Notes under the pieces: model-generated
What the model was told of the DNA's origin: nothing
The model's database searches: none
What the model saw: the letters and a program-made list of their open reading frames with translations, nothing else
Shown here: piece by piece, positions 9,071 to 20,200 of the stretch
Numbering within the stretch: position 1 is the stretch's first letter
Layout: every line of letters begins with the position of its first letter
Made by a program: the position numbers and the translations under genes
NCBI GenBank assembly: GCA_016710635.1
Contig: JADJVL010000001.1
Location: forward strand, 62,001 to 126,000
Direction: 5' to 3'
Origin: Holophagaceae bacterium
Lineage (GTDB): Bacteria > Acidobacteriota > Holophagae > Holophagales > Holophagaceae
Length of the DNA: 64,000 nucleotides

Positions 9071-10243
9071 ATGTCCGTGCTCATTCTTTCCGCCACCCGC
9101 AGCGCCGTCGGTTCCTTCGGGGGCGGACTGAAGGCCATGAATTCCGTGGACCTGGGTGCCGCCGCCCTCCGTGCCGCCTTGGAGCGTGCCGGGGTCGCCC
9201 CCGATGCCATTGGCGACGTGGTGCTGGGCAACGTGCTGCAGGCCGGCAGCGGTCAGAACGTGGCCCGCCTGGCGGCGCTGAAAGCGGGCATCCCCTTCTC
9301 GACGCCGGCCCACACGCCCAACCAGGTCTGTGGCTCGGGCCTCAAGGCCGTGGCCCTGGCGGCCCAGTCCATCATCGCGGGGGATGCTGACATCACCATC
9401 GGCGGCGGCACCGAATCCATGTCCAACGCCATGTACGTGCTGCCCTCCGCCCGCTGGGGCGCCCGCATGGGCCACGTGCAGCTCCTCGACAGCATGATCC
9501 AGGACGGCCTCTGGTGCGGCCACGGCAACACCCACATGGGCATCACGGCGGAAGAGATCGCGTCCCGTCATGGGATCTCCCGGGAGGCCCAGGACGCCTT
9601 CTCCCTGGCGAGCCAGCAGAAGGCCGCCGCCGCCCGAGAAGCGGGCCTGTTCCAGCGCGAGATCTTCGCCGTCGCCATCCCTGGGAAGAAAGGCGATACG
9701 ACCTTCGACCAGGACGAATACATCAAGGCCGACGCCACCGCCGAAGGGCTGGCCAAGCTCAAGCCCGCGTTCAAGAAGGACGGCAGCGTAACCGCGGGCA
9801 ATGCCAGTGGCATCAACGACGGTTCGGCGGCCCTGGTGCTGGCCTCCGAATCGGCGGCGAAGGCCCACAAGCCCATCGCCCGCATCCTCGGCTTCGCCCA
9901 GGCCGGCGTGGATCCGGCGGTGATGGGCCTCGGCCCGGTGCCCGCCATCCAGAGGCTGCTCGCCAAGACGGGCATGAAGCTCGCCGACATCGACCGCTTC
10001 GAGCTCAACGAGGCCTTCGCCGCCCAGTCCCTGGGCGTGCTGAAGGAGCTGCCCGAGCTGGATCCCGCCAAAGTGAACGTCCGGGGCGGCGCCATCGCCA
10101 TCGGCCACCCTATCGGCGCCAGCGGCACCCGCATCCTGACGACGCTGCTCCACATCCTCCAGGACGAGAACCAGAAGCTGGGGATCGCAGCCCTGTGCGT
10201 GGGCGGCGGCCAAGGCGTGGCCATGCTGGTGGAGCGGCTGTAG
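9071..10243 (+). CDS. Acetyl-CoA C-acetyltransferase (thiolase)
   Basis: 390 aa biosynthetic/degradative thiolase that joins or splits acetyl-CoA and acetoacetyl-CoA. The acyl-accepting Cys is in NQVCGSGLKAV (about residue 88), the catalytic His in GHPIGASGTRIL, the second Cys in CVGGGQGVAM, and the NEAFAAQ signature is intact. The ATG at 9071 follows a GGAG box. No other beta-oxidation or polyhydroxyalkanoate genes are adjacent, so the pathway is not fixed by context. Confidence 0.95.
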   Translation: MSVLILSATRSAVGSFGGGLKAMNSVDLGAAALRAALERAGVAPDAIGDVVLGNVLQAGSGQNVARLAALKAGIPFSTPAHTPNQVCGSGLKAVALAAQSIIAGDADITIGGGTESMSNAMYVLPSARWGARMGHVQLLDSMIQDGLWCGHGNTHMGITAEEIASRHGISREAQDAFSLASQQKAAAAREAGLFQREIFAVAIPGKKGDTTFDQDEYIKADATAEGLAKLKPAFKKDGSVTAGNASGINDGSAALVLASESAAKAHKPIARILGFAQAGVDPAVMGLGPVPAIQRLLAKTGMKLADIDRFELNEAFAAQSLGVLKELPELDPAKVNVRGGAIAIGHPIGASGTRILTTLLHILQDENQKLGIAALCVGGGQGVAMLVERL

Positions 10244-10307
10244 GCCCATCGGACCCTGAATCCACGCCACAATGGGTCATCCCCTTCGTGTCCATTCGCG
10301 GTAACCG

Positions 10308-10993
<686 letters not shown>

Positions 10994-10994
<1 letters not shown>

Positions 10995-11260
10995 TGCGTT
11001 TCAAGGAATGCGATGTGGTCGAAGTTCGAAAAGACTGGCCCGAGCAGGGTTTGAAGATCGGCGACCGGGGCACGGTGGTGATGGTCCATTCAAACCCGGA
11101 TGGCTACGAGATCGAGTTCTCGCATCTTTCGGGACCCAGCCCCACATTGAGTCTGGACATGGATGACGCCCATACCTGCATCGCGAGGGACTTCCAGACG
11201 GTGAAAGCCGAGGTCTTCGAAGAGCATCGAGAGGTCTTCAGACGCCTGGCGAAGCAATAA
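10994..11260 (+). CDS. DUF4926-like small protein
   Basis: 88 aa small acidic cytosolic protein without membrane segment. The core DVVEVRKDWPEQGLKIGDRG followed by GTVVMVH resembles DUF4926 domains (short SH3-like barrels of unknown function). The ATG at 10994 overlaps the ftsE stop as TGATG, better than the TTG three bases earlier, so it is probably translated by coupling. It sits between ftsE and engB in one transcription unit. Function not known. Confidence 0.6.
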
Positions 11261-11267
11261 GTCACCC

Positions 11268-11858
11268 ATGGCCCAGCCCCTCACCGACGCCCGCTTCGTG
11301 ACCTCCGCTTCCGACGTGAAGCAGCTGGGCATTTGCCATGCGGAGGTGGCCTTCGTGGGCCGCTCCAATGTGGGCAAGAGCTCCCTGCTCAACGCCCTGG
11401 CGAACCAGACCCAGCTGGCGCGCGTCTCCAAGACGCCGGGCCGCACGCGGCTCATCAACATCTTCGTCACCGGGAAGGACCGCTGGATCGTGGACCTGCC
11501 GGGCTACGGCTTCGCCACGGGCCCCGCCAAGGAGCGGGCGACCTGGGAAGGCATGATCGGCGGCTATCTCACGGGCCGGGAGACCCTGCGCATGGTCTTC
11601 ATTCTGGTGGACGCTTTCGTGGGCCCCACGAAGCTGGACCTTGGCATGGTGGAATGGCTGCGCAACGAGAACCTGCCCTACCGCATCGTCGCCACCAAGG
11701 CCGACCAGGTGAAGCCCAGCAAGGCCCTCAAGCAGCGCAAGGACGTGGCCGCGGTGCTGAACCTGCTGCCGGGGGACATCGCGTGGGTGAGCGCGGCGAA
11801 GGGCAAGGGCATCCCGGAGCTGCGGCTGGAAGTCGCCGCGCTCCTGAACCTGCTCTGA
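11268..11858 (+). CDS. engB: Ribosome biogenesis GTPase YihA/YsxC/EngB
   Basis: 196 aa TRAFAC-class GTPase needed for late 50S subunit assembly. G1 is GRSNVGKSSL, G2 is TPGRTRLIN, G3 is DLPGYGF, G4 is TKADQV and G5 is VSAAKGKG; length matches the family. It begins 7 bases after the DUF4926 gene, so ftsE, the small gene and engB look like one operon. Confidence 0.96.
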   Translation: MAQPLTDARFVTSASDVKQLGICHAEVAFVGRSNVGKSSLLNALANQTQLARVSKTPGRTRLINIFVTGKDRWIVDLPGYGFATGPAKERATWEGMIGGYLTGRETLRMVFILVDAFVGPTKLDLGMVEWLRNENLPYRIVATKADQVKPSKALKQRKDVAAVLNLLPGDIAWVSAAKGKGIPELRLEVAALLNLL

Positions 11859-11945
11859 CCCAAAGGCGGCTGGGCAGCGCCGCGCCCTTGCTAGAGTGGA
11901 AGGCCGCCTGCGCCGATCCCGGCCGAAGGCGGCGGACGGCGCCCC

Positions 11946-13196
11946 ATGCTCCCCTTCCCCGATTCCGCCAAGAGCCTGGGCGTGGCGGTCGCCATCGGCA
12001 TCCTCATCGGCATTGAACGGGAGCGCCGGAAGGGCGACGAGGCTGGCCGCGAACCGGCGGGGGTCCGCACGTTCACGCTGGTCGCCATGGCCGGCGCCCT
12101 GGCCCGGCTTCTGGCGGAGCCGATCCTGCTGGGCGTGGCGGGTCTCCTGGTCGCCGGCGGCACCCTGCTTTCCTACCTGCGGACCAGCCGGACAGATCCC
12201 GGCCTGACCACTGAGGTCGCCCTGGTGATCACCTTCCTGCTCGGGGTGATGGCGGTGGACGATCTGTTGATCGCCGGGGGCGCGGGTGCCCTGGTCGCCT
12301 TGATCCTCGCCTCCCGGACCCGCCTGCACCGCTTCATCAAGGACACGCTCACGACCCGGGAGATCGAGGACCTGCTGATCCTGGCCGCCGCGGCCCTGGT
12401 CGTCCTGCCCCTGATGCCGAACCGGGGCCTGGGGCCCTACGGCGCCTTCAACCCCTTCACCCTGTGGCGGCTGGTGGTCCTGATCATGGCCATCAACGGT
12501 GCAGGCTACATCGCGCTGCGGACCCTGGGCGCGCGCTACGGCCTCCCCCTGGCCGGCTTCTTCTCCGGCTTCGTCTCGAGCGCGGCCACCGTGGGCGCCA
12601 TGGGCGCGCGCTCCCGGGCCAATCCCAGCCTCGTCGCCCCCGCCGTGGCCGGGGCGATCCTGTCCTCCTGCGCCACCGTGGTGCAGATGCTGGTGGTTGT
12701 GAGCGCCACCAGTCCGGCGGCCTTCGGGCTCATCCTGGCCCCCATGGTGGCGGCCGGCGGCGTGGCCGTGCTGTTCGGCGCGGTCGCGGCCTGGCGTGCC
12801 TCCGGGACCCGGGACCCCGAGAAGGCGCAGGACGGCCGCGCCTTCGATCTGAAAGCGGCCCTGCTGCTCGCCGGCACCGTCAGCCTGGTGATGCTGCTGG
12901 CCTCCATCTGCCTGCGGTACTTCGGCAACCGGGGCCTGATCCTCGCCGTCTCCCTGGCGGGCCTCGTGGACACCCACTCCGCCGCCATCTCCGCCGCCAC
13001 CCTGGCCCACAGCGGAAGCATCGCCGCCGAGGCAGCGGTGATCCCGATCCTGTGCGGCTTCACGACGAACACGGCGACCAAGATCCTGCTGGCCTGGACC
13101 TCCGGTACCAAGTCCTACGCTGGCTTCGTCACGGTCGGCGTCTCCTGCATGGCCGCGGCGGCCTGGGCGGCGTATGCGCTGGGCTGGGGAAGGTGA
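11946..13196 (+). CDS. MgtC/SapB family membrane protein with DUF4010
   Basis: 416 aa polytopic inner-membrane protein. The N-terminal third is MgtC/SapB-like, with GIERERRKGDEAGREPAG and VRTFTLVAMAG, the conserved cytoplasmic loop and following helix; the C-terminal two thirds match DUF4010 (roughly ten hydrophobic segments, SSAATVGAMGARSRANP). Members are associated with magnesium or other ion homeostasis, but the transported species is not established. A CDF transporter follows about 70 bases downstream, consistent with metal-related roles for both. Confidence 0.8.
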   Translation: MLPFPDSAKSLGVAVAIGILIGIERERRKGDEAGREPAGVRTFTLVAMAGALARLLAEPILLGVAGLLVAGGTLLSYLRTSRTDPGLTTEVALVITFLLGVMAVDDLLIAGGAGALVALILASRTRLHRFIKDTLTTREIEDLLILAAAALVVLPLMPNRGLGPYGAFNPFTLWRLVVLIMAINGAGYIALRTLGARYGLPLAGFFSGFVSSAATVGAMGARSRANPSLVAPAVAGAILSSCATVVQMLVVVSATSPAAFGLILAPMVAAGGVAVLFGAVAAWRASGTRDPEKAQDGRAFDLKAALLLAGTVSLVMLLASICLRYFGNRGLILAVSLAGLVDTHSAAISAATLAHSGSIAAEAAVIPILCGFTTNTATKILLAWTSGTKSYAGFVTVGVSCMAAAAWAAYALGWGR

Positions 13197-13266
13197 AAAT
13201 GCCTCCGGTGCCGGGGCGTCCAGGGGCGGGGATGGTAGCTTCGAGGCAGGGGCGGGGGAGGAGAGC

Positions 13267-14199
13267 ATGGAGCAGCGCGCGGCCGGGATCAAAAAGGTGC
13301 TCTGGCAGATCCTCGCCCTGAACATCCTGGTGGCGGTGGGCAAGGTCGCCTGGGGCATGGTCAGCCGGTCCACCGCCATGTTCGCCGACGGCATCCATTC
13401 CTTCACCGACGGATCGGGCAATGTCGTCGCCCTCATCGCCATGAAAGCCGCCAGCAAGCCCGCCGACGAGGACCATCCCTACGGGCACCACAAGTACGAG
13501 TCCTTCGCGAGCGCGGCCATCGGGGTCATGCTGTGCCTCGCCGCGTGGAAGGTCGTCAGCGGTTCCGTCACCGCCCTCGTGGCCTACGCCAGGACCGGCG
13601 TCCATCCCCCGGTGGAGGTCACCGCGACCTCTTTCGCCGTCATGCTCATCACCCTGGGCATCAATGTGTTCGTGGTGTGGTTCGAGACCCGCCAGGGCAA
13701 GGCGCTGGGCAGCGACGTGCTCCAGTCCGACGCGAAGCACACCCTGTCGGACATCTGGGTCACCCTGGGCGTCCTCGTCTCCCTCGTTCTCGTGAAAGCC
13801 GGCGTGGCCATCGCGGACCCCATCGTCGGGCTCTTCGTGGCGGTGGCCATCGTCTGGGCGGCGGTGCAGGTGTTCCGTGGGGCGCACACGACCTTCTCGG
13901 ACCAGCAGCGGCTCGATCCCGTCGATGTCCTGGGCAGGGCCCTGGCCTTCCCCGGCGTGCGGGGCTGCCACAACATCCGGTCCCGGGGGACGGGCGCGAT
14001 CATCCACATGGACATGAGCATTCTCGTGGATCCGGTGATCACCGTCGAGGCGGGGCACGCCATCGCCCGGGACCTCGAGCACTGGCTGTGCGGGCAGTAC
14101 GAAGGCCTCGCGGATGTGGTCATCCACGTGGAACCCGACGACGAGGACCAGCGCAGCCGGTCCCTCCACCCGGCCCTGCCGATTGTGGACGCGCCCTAG
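13267..14199 (+). CDS. Cation diffusion facilitator (CDF) metal transporter
   Basis: 310 aa inner-membrane proton-coupled exporter of divalent metals (Zn, Fe, Co, Mn type). Start chosen at the ATG at 13267, which has GGGGAGGAG before it and leads directly into the first helix; an upstream in-frame start would add a low-complexity tail. The metal site is visible in ADGIHSFTDG (helix 2) and DAKHTLSDIWV (helix 5), and HPYGHHKYE is the usual loop. A C-terminal cytoplasmic domain (HVEPDDEDQ) ends the protein. The specific metal cannot be read from sequence. Confidence 0.92.
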   Translation: MEQRAAGIKKVLWQILALNILVAVGKVAWGMVSRSTAMFADGIHSFTDGSGNVVALIAMKAASKPADEDHPYGHHKYESFASAAIGVMLCLAAWKVVSGSVTALVAYARTGVHPPVEVTATSFAVMLITLGINVFVVWFETRQGKALGSDVLQSDAKHTLSDIWVTLGVLVSLVLVKAGVAIADPIVGLFVAVAIVWAAVQVFRGAHTTFSDQQRLDPVDVLGRALAFPGVRGCHNIRSRGTGAIIHMDMSILVDPVITVEAGHAIARDLEHWLCGQYEGLADVVIHVEPDDEDQRSRSLHPALPIVDAP

Positions 14200-14210
14200 C
14201 CCCAGTCGGC

Positions 14211-17200
14211 TCAGGAAGCGCCGGTCTCCCGGGCCATGAAGCTGGCGAGCAGCACGAAAGAGGCTTCCACGGCCTTCACCCCATCCTCCATGGACGCGCC
14301 GCCAGCGGTGCGCGCCAGGGCTTCCAGGTCCGCCGCGGCCGCCGCCAGCGGCCGGGCTCCGACCATGGCGCCGGCGCCTTTGACGCGGTGGGCCTGCCGC
14401 GCCATGCCGGCGCGGTCGCCGCGTTCCAGGAGCGGCCGCAGCCCTGCGATGTCCACGCGGGTGGAGTCCACGAAGTCCTTCAGGATCTCCAGGGAGCTGG
14501 CCCGGTCGCCCCGGGAGAGGTCCGCCAGGACCGTGAAGTCCACCGGCGGCTCCACGGGACCGGGGCCAGGGCCCGGCGCGTCCGCCGGCGGCGCCCCGGT
14601 GGGGACGGGGCCCATGGCTCCCGCCGCCCGAGGCAGCCAGGCCCGCAGCTTGGCATCCAGGCCTGGGATGTCCACGGGCTTGATGATGCAGTCGTCCATG
14701 CCGGCGGCCTGGCAGCGTTCCAGCTCGCCCCGCAGGGCGTTGGCGGTGAGGGCGAGGATCGGGATGCGGGGCCTTCCGGCCTCCGCCTCCAGCCTGCGGA
14801 CTTCCCGCGCCAGCTGGTAGCCGTCCAGCCGGGGCATCTGGATGTCCGTGAGCAGGAGTGCGTACTTCGTCTTGGCCATGGCTTCCAGGGCCTTCAGCCC
14901 GTCCTCCGCCACATCGGCCTGGTAGCCCGCCAGGGACAGCTGCTTCATGAGCACCAGCCGGTTGGTGGGGTGGTCCTCCGCCAGCAGGATGAGGCAGTCC
15001 GAGGCCTCCGCCAAGGCGCGTACCGGGGGTTTCCGCGGCACCCACGCGGCCTTGGACGTGTCCTCAAGGGGTCGCAGGCCGTCCAGGGGCTCCGTCCGCG
15101 GGAAGGCAGCAATGAAGGACAGCGTGGTTCCGGCTCCCTCCGCGCTCTCCATGATGATCTGCCCTCCCATCAACGCCGCGAGACCGCGACAGATGGACAG
15201 GCCCAGGCCGGAGCCTCCGAAGCGGCGGGAGGTGCTGGACTCCGCCTGGACGAAGGGCTGGAAGAGGCGGTCCTGGTTGGCCTGGGAAATGCCGATCCCC
15301 GTGTCCTGCACCCGGAAGGCCAGGGTCTGGCTGGAGGGGTTCGATTCCAGCACGTCCACCCGAAGGATGACGGAGCCCTGCTCCGTGAACTTCAGGGCGT
15401 TCGACAGGAAATTGTCCAGGATCTCCCGGCAGCGCACCGGATCGGCGAGGTGGAAGCCCGTCAGCGCCGGGTCGAGGTGGCAGGCCATGCCAAGGCCCTT
15501 GTGCCGGCCCTGGCTCTCGTGGGACTCGAAGGCGTCCCGGGCGATGCTGCGGAAGGAGACGGCCCGGGGTTCCAGCTCCAGGCGGCCCGCCTCGATCTTG
15601 GAGAAGTCCAGGATGTCGCCGATGAGGCCGAGCAGGGTGCGGGAAGAGGCTTCGAGGGTGTCCAGGGCCAAGCGCTGCTCCTCGTTCAGCGGCGTGTGGG
15701 ACAGCACTTCCACCATGCCCAGCATGCCGATCATCGGCGTGCGGATCTCGTGGGTCATGGTGGCCAGGAAGGCCGACTTGGCCTCCGAGGCCGCCAGGGC
15801 CTCCTCCGCCCGGACCTGGTCCGACAGATCCATCACCGCGCCCACCACGCTCAGGACCTTCCCCGCCGCATCCCGGACGATGCAGCCCCGGTCCAGCACC
15901 CGGGCGTACTGTCCTTCCGCCCGTCGCCAGCGGTACTCGCAGGACCACACGGTCTCCCCGCCCCCAAGGGCCTGCCGGAAGGAGGTCCGGTAGCGTTCCA
16001 GGTCCTCGGGGTGCACGCGGTCGTTCCACCACTCGACGGTGGACGCGACTTCGCCGGGGTCGTAGCCGAAGAGCCCGTGGACCTTGGCGGAGCGCTCCAC
16101 CTGCTGGGTTTCCAGATCCCACACCCAGATGCTGTCCTTGGTGGCCTGCTGCACCAGGGTGAAGATGTCGAGTTGCCGGCGCAGCGCTGCCTCCGCCTGC
16201 TTGCGCTCCGTGATGTCCTGCAGGGTGGTGAGCAGGCTGGGCCGGTTCCCCGAGGAGATGCGGGACACGGAGACGAGGCACTGTCTTACCTCCCCGGACT
16301 TGATCCGGAAAGGGACCTCCTGCGCCCTTGCGAACCCGAAGCGGCGGACCTCCTCCACCATCTCCTCCCGCTGGGCGGGATCCACCAGGATTCCCAGCTC
16401 CTGGGCAGTGCGCCCCAGCACCTCCTCGCGGCTGAAGCCGGTTTCCCGGAGCAGGGCCTCGTTGGCATCGAGGTAGGCGCCGTCGTCCAGGCTGGTGATC
16501 GCGATCCATACCGGGCTGTGCTTGAAGGCGCCGGCGAAGGTGCGTTCCGATTCCCGGAGGGCCTCCTCCACCTGCACCCGTGCCGTGATGTTCTCGTGGG
16601 CCACGACGGCGCGGACGGGCCCGCCGCCGGTGAAGCGGGAGACCCGGGCCAGGAACCAGCGGCGTTCCCGCTCCGAGTTGCACGGATACTCCATGCTGAA
16701 GGTCTCGCGCTCCCCGGCGAGCACGGAGCGCAGGCCCTCGGCGAAGGCCCGGGCTTCGTCCCGGCCCGGGCCTTCGGCCCGGTCGCAGACTTCCAGGTAG
16801 TTCGCTCCCAGGCCGCAGGCGTGGGGGTTCCCGCCGTTGGCCTCGCCAAAGGCCCGCCAGGATTCATTGATGGAGATGACCATGCCCCGCGCGTCCACGA
16901 CGCAGAGGTGGGCCGTCAGTCCGTCCAGGGTGGCCTGGGCGAAGCGCCGGGCCTCCTGCAGGGCGGCCTCCGCGGACCGGCGCTGCGCTTCCGCTCCGAA
17001 GTGGTCCAGGGCATAGGAGAGGTCTTCCGCCGCCTTCTCCATGAGAGACACTTCCTGGGGGCCGAAGAAGCCGGGAATCATGCTGTAGGCCGTCAGCACG
17101 AAGGCCGGGCTTCCCGCCACGCGGATGGGCACGGCGATGGAGGACCGCCAGCCTTTGCGGGCGCCCGCCTCCCGCCAGGGGAGCAGGAGTGGGTCGGTCT

Positions 17201-20200
17201 GGAAGTCGTTGATCACGGTGGTGCACCCGACCCGGAGGGTCGTGCCCGTGGGGCCTCGCCCTTCCGGGATGTCCAGCACCGAGATGTGGACCCGGTCCAG
17301 GTAGCCCTGGTGGTCGCCGGCGATGCTCACGGGTTTGATGTCGTGGGTGCTGGGATCGGCGGCACCGACCCAGGCCAGGGCGAAGCTTCCGCGCGCCACC
17401 AGGACCCGGCACACTTCGGCGAAGAGGGCTTCGGGGCTCGCAGCCTGGACGATGGCCTCGTTGATCGCGCTCAGGGCCTCGAAGAGCCGGTTCAGCTGGG
17501 CCAGCCGCAGCTCCTGCTCCTTGCGTTCGGTGATGTCCGTGTGGGTGCCCAGCATGCGCATGGGCGAGCCATCCGCCGCCCACGCCACGATGCGGCCTTG
17601 CGAAAGGATCCATTTCCAGTCCCCCGTGCCGGTCCGTTGGCGGAATTCGACGCGGTACTCGGCGCAGCGCCCCGCCACGTAGTCCCGGAAGGCCGCCTCC
17701 ACCGGCTCCCGGTCCGCGGGGTGCAGCCGCTCCAGCCAGGCCGCGTTGGACTCGTGGAAGGTCTCCGGGTCGTAGCCAAGCATCGTGGCGTATTCGGGGC
17801 TCACCACCGCCGCCCCGCTCGGCAGGTCGAGATCGAAAAGCCCCTGCCGGCCGGCGGCCAGGGCCAGGCGAAGCCGCTCCTCGCCTTCCCGGAGCGAGGC
17901 CTCCACCCGCTTTCGGTCGGTGATGTCGTGGATGATCGAATAGAGCAGCTCTTGTTCGCCCATCCGCACCGGAGCGCTGAAGATCTCCACGTCGCGAACG
18001 GATCCGTCCTCCAGCCGGTGGCGCATCTCGAAGTGGTTCCGCCGCTGTTCCTGGGCGGCCTGGAAGTCGGCGGCGATGCGTTCCGATGGATGGAGGTTGA
18101 TGTCGGAGACCCGCATGCGCAGGAGGCTGGCCCGGGGCCATCCGTAGAAAGCCTCCGCCGCGGGATTCGCGTCCACGATGGCGCCTCCCGTAGGGTCCAC
18201 CAGCAGCATCACGGCGAGGCTGCGCTCGAAGAGGCTGCGGAACCGAGCCTCGCTGTCGCGGAGGGCCTCCTCGGCCTGCTTGCGCTCCGTGATGTCCTGG
18301 AGGATGACGGCACTGGTCCGCTGCGACTCGCCGGGTTTCCAGAGCGGGGAGAGGGTCACCAGGCCCCAGAGCGGCACGCCGTCCTTGCGCAGGAAACGCC
18401 GCTCCAGGCTGAACTGGGGGAGTTCCCCCTGCAACATCCGCTGCTGCAGGACGCGTTCAAGAGCGGCCACCTCGGGATCGGAAGGCAGGTCCAGCCCGCG
18501 GAGGCCGAGGTCGATCAGCTCAGCTTCCGTGTAGCCCAGCAGGTCGCAAAAGTGGAGGTTGGCGGCGAGGAGGCGCCCGGTGGCCAGGTCGGCCTGGGCG
18601 ATGCCGATGGCGACCTGGGAGAAGAGGACCCGGAACATCCGGTCCTGGTCCTGGCGCTGTCGCTCGAGCCCCAGTTCCCGCTCGGCGCCCTTGTGCCGCT
18701 CCCGGTGGATCAGCAGCCGGATTCCCAGGAGCATCGCCAGGATGAGGGCCGCCGCCAGCATCCCCATCTGGATGGCCTCCTCCCGCACGGGCGTCTGGAC
18801 TTCGGCGATGTCCACCTTGGCCATCAGCACCCAAGGGGTGCCTTCCACCCGGTGGAGGGCCGCCAGCACTTCCTGCCCCCGATGGTCGCGGGTCCGGAGA
18901 ATCCTGGGTCCCGAGCCCCCATCGAAGGCCGCGGCCAGTCCGGGGTGGTCCTGGAACGAAAGACGCAGGCTCAGGAGTGATTCCGGGGCGTGGCGCGTGG
19001 CGTTGAGGATGACCGCTTGCCCGCCTTCGGCGCGGAGGAGGAGGGTTTCCGAAGAGGGCTGGCCGGCGGGCCAGCGCTGGACCACCGGAAAGAGCGCCTT
19101 GGCCGCGGCGACCCGAAGCAGCAGCACCCCCGGCGCCGGTTGGCCGGGTCCGGAGGCAGGCACGGGGACCAGCAACCCCAGACAGGCTTGCGAGCTTCCG
19201 ACGGGCATCCAGAGATCCAACACCCTCACGGTTCCCGTGGCCGCCGTCCGCCGGACGGACGCTTCCAGGAAGGGCTCCGGTGGCGCATCCTCCGGGGGCA
19301 CGGCAAAAAGCCTGGCTCCGTTGGGGGCCCAGAAACTGATCGAGTCGTAGATGTGGAGGGATTGGAGGCCTCCCATCCAGGCCTGGAGCTCCTTCCCCGC
19401 GGAGGCACCGCGCAGGCTCTCCCCGGCGAACCGGGGCAGATCCGAAAGCTTGAGGATGCCTTCGACGTCATGGACCGTGAGCTCCCGGTACCAGTGGGCG
19501 ATCCGGTCGGCTCGGAGCGCGGCGACCTCGGAGAGCTCCCGCTCCTGGGCGCGGTGCGCCGAATCCTTCCTTCGGGTGAACTCGAGGTAGCCCCCCAGGG
19601 CGATGGCCAGGACGAGCATGAGGGCCGTGGCGCCGAGACCATGCAGCCCGGTGGACTCCGGCTGGCCGGCCGCTCCGGCCTTCTGCTCGCGGGGCCGGAT
19701 TCCCGGACGGAGTTCCAAGAAGAGGCTGAGACCCAGCAGGGCCACGACCAGGGCGGCCGCCGCCGACATGGGAATGGTGCTCCCCGCGTAGCTGAAGGGA
19801 CGCCCCAGGAGGTAGCCCAGGAGCACGCCCAGGCTCTGGGCGAGGGCGAAGAGGATCGCGAGGGCCCGAACGACGGACCAGCTCCCCGACGGGACAGGCC
19901 TGAGGGCGGCCAGCACGACGGCCAGTCCCAGGCAGAGGATCGCGGCGGCGGTGAAGGGAGACATCCGGCCCACGGGAAAGCCACCCATCCGTTCGGCCAC
20001 CGGCACCAGCCAGGCCTCGAACCGCGTCAGCGGTGTGGAGGTTCCCAGGAGGTGCGGGACCCAGGCCAGCAGCGCGGCGCCCGACCCCGCCAGCCCGGCC
20101 ACCAGGGTCAGGGCCCGGGTAAGCCCATCGCCACGTCCGGCGGCTTCACGCTGGAACAGGGCCCCCGCCGCCAGGACCAGCAGGGCGAGGGCGGTGCTGG

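Noticed and set aside
13533..18980. 1,815-codon open frame on the plus strand opposite the giant kinase
   Set aside because: Antisense shadow of a GC-rich gene: composition is arginine/glycine/proline rich and no domain is recognisable, whereas the minus strand holds contiguous PAS, kinase and receiver domains.
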